From positions 1-5,680 of the forward strand of contig JAKBCJ010000323.1 of the NCBI GenBank assembly GCA_021807975.1: a DNA stretch of 5,680 nt. Direction: 5' to 3'. Numbering within the stretch: the stretch's first letter is position 1; every line of letters begins with the position of its first letter. The notes beneath the pieces are model-generated. The model was given only the letters and a program-made list of their open reading frames with translations. It had not been told where the DNA came from and searched no databases. A program made the position numbers and the translations under genes. Shown here in pieces: positions 4,390 through 5,680 of the stretch. This DNA comes from Pseudomonadota bacterium. GTDB lineage: Bacteria; Pseudomonadota; Alphaproteobacteria; Acetobacterales; Acetobacteraceae.

Positions 4390-5680
4390 ATGTCTCGTTT
4401 CGCCGGCCTGACGCCACTTCTGGCGCCCCGTTCCATTGCCGTACTCGGCGCATCAGCCGACGCGACGCGCATTGGCGGGCGGCCGATCGCCTATATGCGG
4501 GCGCAGGGGTTCAAGGGCGCACTCTATCCGGTCAACCCGAACCGCTCGGAAATCCAGGGGCTGAAAGCCTACGCCTCGGTCGCGGATTTGCCGGAAACAC
4601 CGGATGTGGCGATCGTCGCGGTGCCAGCCGACCTTGCCGCCCCGGCCATCGAAGATCTCGCCAAACGCGGGGTCAAGGGCGTGGTCATGTTCACCGCCGG
4701 CTTCGCGGAAATGGATGAGGCAGGTGCCGTCAAGCAGGACGCGATGGTGGCCGTGGCGCGCGCCGCTGGCATGCGCATACTGGGGCCGAACTGTCTGGGC
4801 GTGTTCGACGCTCGCCGGTCGTACTACGCCACGTTTTCCTCGTCCTTCGACAGCGGCTGGCCGGTGCTCGGCCGCATTGGAATCGCCAGCCAGTCCGGCG
4901 CCTATGGCACCCATCTGTACACCCTGGCTCGCAATCGCGGCATCGGCGCATCGCTGTGCGTGATGACCGGCAATGAAGGCGACGTGACGGTCGGCGAGTG
5001 CATCGGCTGGCTGGCGGAAAACGAAGATGTCGATGTGATCGCGGTCTATGCCGAGGGCATCCGCGAGGCCCCCGGCCTGATCGCCGCGCTGGAAGCCGCC
5101 CGCGCCGCGAAAAAGCCCATCGTGATGCAGAAGGTCGGCCGCAGTGAACTCGGCGAAAAGGCCGCCAAGTCGCACACGGCGTCGATTGCTGGCGACGACG
5201 CGGTGACGGAAGCGGTGATGCGCGAATTCGGTGTTTATCGGGCGCGCAACAGCGAGGAAATGCTGGACATCGCTCACACCGCCACGCGGAAGATCTATCC
5301 GGTCAGGAATTCCCTGGGTGTGATCACGGTGTCCGGCGGCGCCGGCGTGCTGATCAGCGATGTGGCCGAAAATCTGGGTTTGGCGATGCCGGAAATGCCG
5401 GCGGACGCACAGAAGAAGCTGCGCGACCTGGTGCCGTTCTGCGCGCCGCGCAATCCGGTGGACGCCACCGCGCAGGTTTCCAACGACGTGACCCTGGTCA
5501 AGACCTTCACCGAATCCATGGTGCGCGACGGCGGGTATGCCTCGGTGCTGGGCTTCTTCAGCATGACGGCCTCCTCCCGGCGCTGGCCCGCGATCCGCGA
5601 ACAGTTGAATGCGGTGAAGACGGAAAACCCGGATCGGCTGTACGTGCTGTCGGTCATCGTGCAGCCGGACCGGCGCGACG
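4390..5680 (+). CDS. NDP-forming acyl-CoA synthetase (partial, C-terminus beyond right edge)
   Basis: The first 430 codons of an acyl-CoA synthetase of the ADP-forming acetate-CoA ligase superfamily, which links a carboxylic acid, CoA and a nucleotide through a phosphohistidine intermediate in the cytoplasm. An N-terminal CoA-binding Rossmann domain starts at RSIAVLGASAD (14-24) and contains YPVNPN (46-51) and VVMFTAGFAE (98-107); GPNCLG (132-137) closes it. The flavodoxin-like succinyl-CoA ligase domain begins near 160 with IASQSGAYGT (165-174) and GNEGD (194-198). KSHTASIAGDD (260-270) holds the catalytic-type His262; many relatives read SHTGSLAG. A third domain starts at about 310 with VITVSGGAGVLISD. 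Family proteins of about 700 residues then carry an ATP-grasp domain, which would lie outside the window. GAGGA (4373-4377) lies 12 nt before ATG 4390. The acyl substrate is unknown; nearness to a HAAT importer hints that it is the imported acid. Confidence 0.93.
   Translation, partial: MSRFAGLTPLLAPRSIAVLGASADATRIGGRPIAYMRAQGFKGALYPVNPNRSEIQGLKAYASVADLPETPDVAIVAVPADLAAPAIEDLAKRGVKGVVMFTAGFAEMDEAGAVKQDAMVAVARAAGMRILGPNCLGVFDARRSYYATFSSSFDSGWPVLGRIGIASQSGAYGTHLYTLARNRGIGASLCVMTGNEGDVTVGECIGWLAENEDVDVIAVYAEGIREAPGLIAALEAARAAKKPIVMQKVGRSELGEKAAKSHTASIAGDDAVTEAVMREFGVYRARNSEEMLDIAHTATRKIYPVRNSLGVITVSGGAGVLISDVAENLGLAMPEMPADAQKKLRDLVPFCAPRNPVDATAQVSNDVTLVKTFTESMVRDGGYASVLGFFSMTASSRRWPAIREQLNAVKTENPDRLYVLSVIVQPDRRD

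Noticed and set aside
4453..5277. 274-codon open frame on the minus strand
   Set aside because: It lies wholly antisense to the acyl-CoA synthetase, whose motifs are unmistakable; its composition (rich in His, Asp, Arg, Gly) is typical of a shadow frame in GC-rich DNA.
1..5680. CRISPR array, IS element, tRNA, rRNA or phage genes
   Set aside because: No regularly spaced repeats, transposase, terminal repeats with target duplication, cloverleaf or conserved rRNA segments were seen.

Overview
This is a GC-rich window whose codon use and protein families suggest an alphaproteobacterium, perhaps of the Rhodospirillales type. That assignment is an inference from general protein character, since no rRNA or marker gene is present. 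Most of the window is readable and fairly ordinary: genes for carboxylate or amino-acid uptake next to a CoA-ligase gene.

Layout. Positions 1-688 (minus strand) hold the first 229 codons of an MFS exporter-type transporter that runs off the left edge. A divergent gap of about 375 bp follows. It carries several inverted repeats and two short ORFs, one for each flanking gene, whose stop codons overlap the next start (ATGA before the MFS gene, GTGA before livF). The plus strand then has a tight cluster: livF (ATPase), livH (permease) and livM (permease), with gaps of 11 and 5 bp. A 111-bp gap follows livM. It begins with a 26-codon ORF that overlaps the livM stop as ATGA, has a good ribosome site, and loosely resembles the first residues of LivG. 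Next is a secreted DsrE-family protein (3762-4226), then a 163-bp gap with competing hairpins, a perfect 12-bp palindrome and a -10-like element. The window ends inside an NDP-forming acyl-CoA synthetase (4390-5680, first 430 codons).

How the genes fit together. LivF, LivH and LivM belong to the branched-chain amino acid type (HAAT) ABC importers. These normally need a second ATPase (LivG) and a periplasmic binding protein (LivK). Neither is intact here, although both commonly sit in such clusters. The neighbouring acyl-CoA synthetase suggests that the imported substrate may be a carboxylic acid activated to a CoA thioester rather than an amino acid, but this is inference from context. The most interesting observation is the apparent loss or relocation of livG and livK, with a possible livG 5' scar directly after livM. 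I see no phage, IS element, CRISPR array, tRNA or rRNA, and no clearly new multi-gene system.
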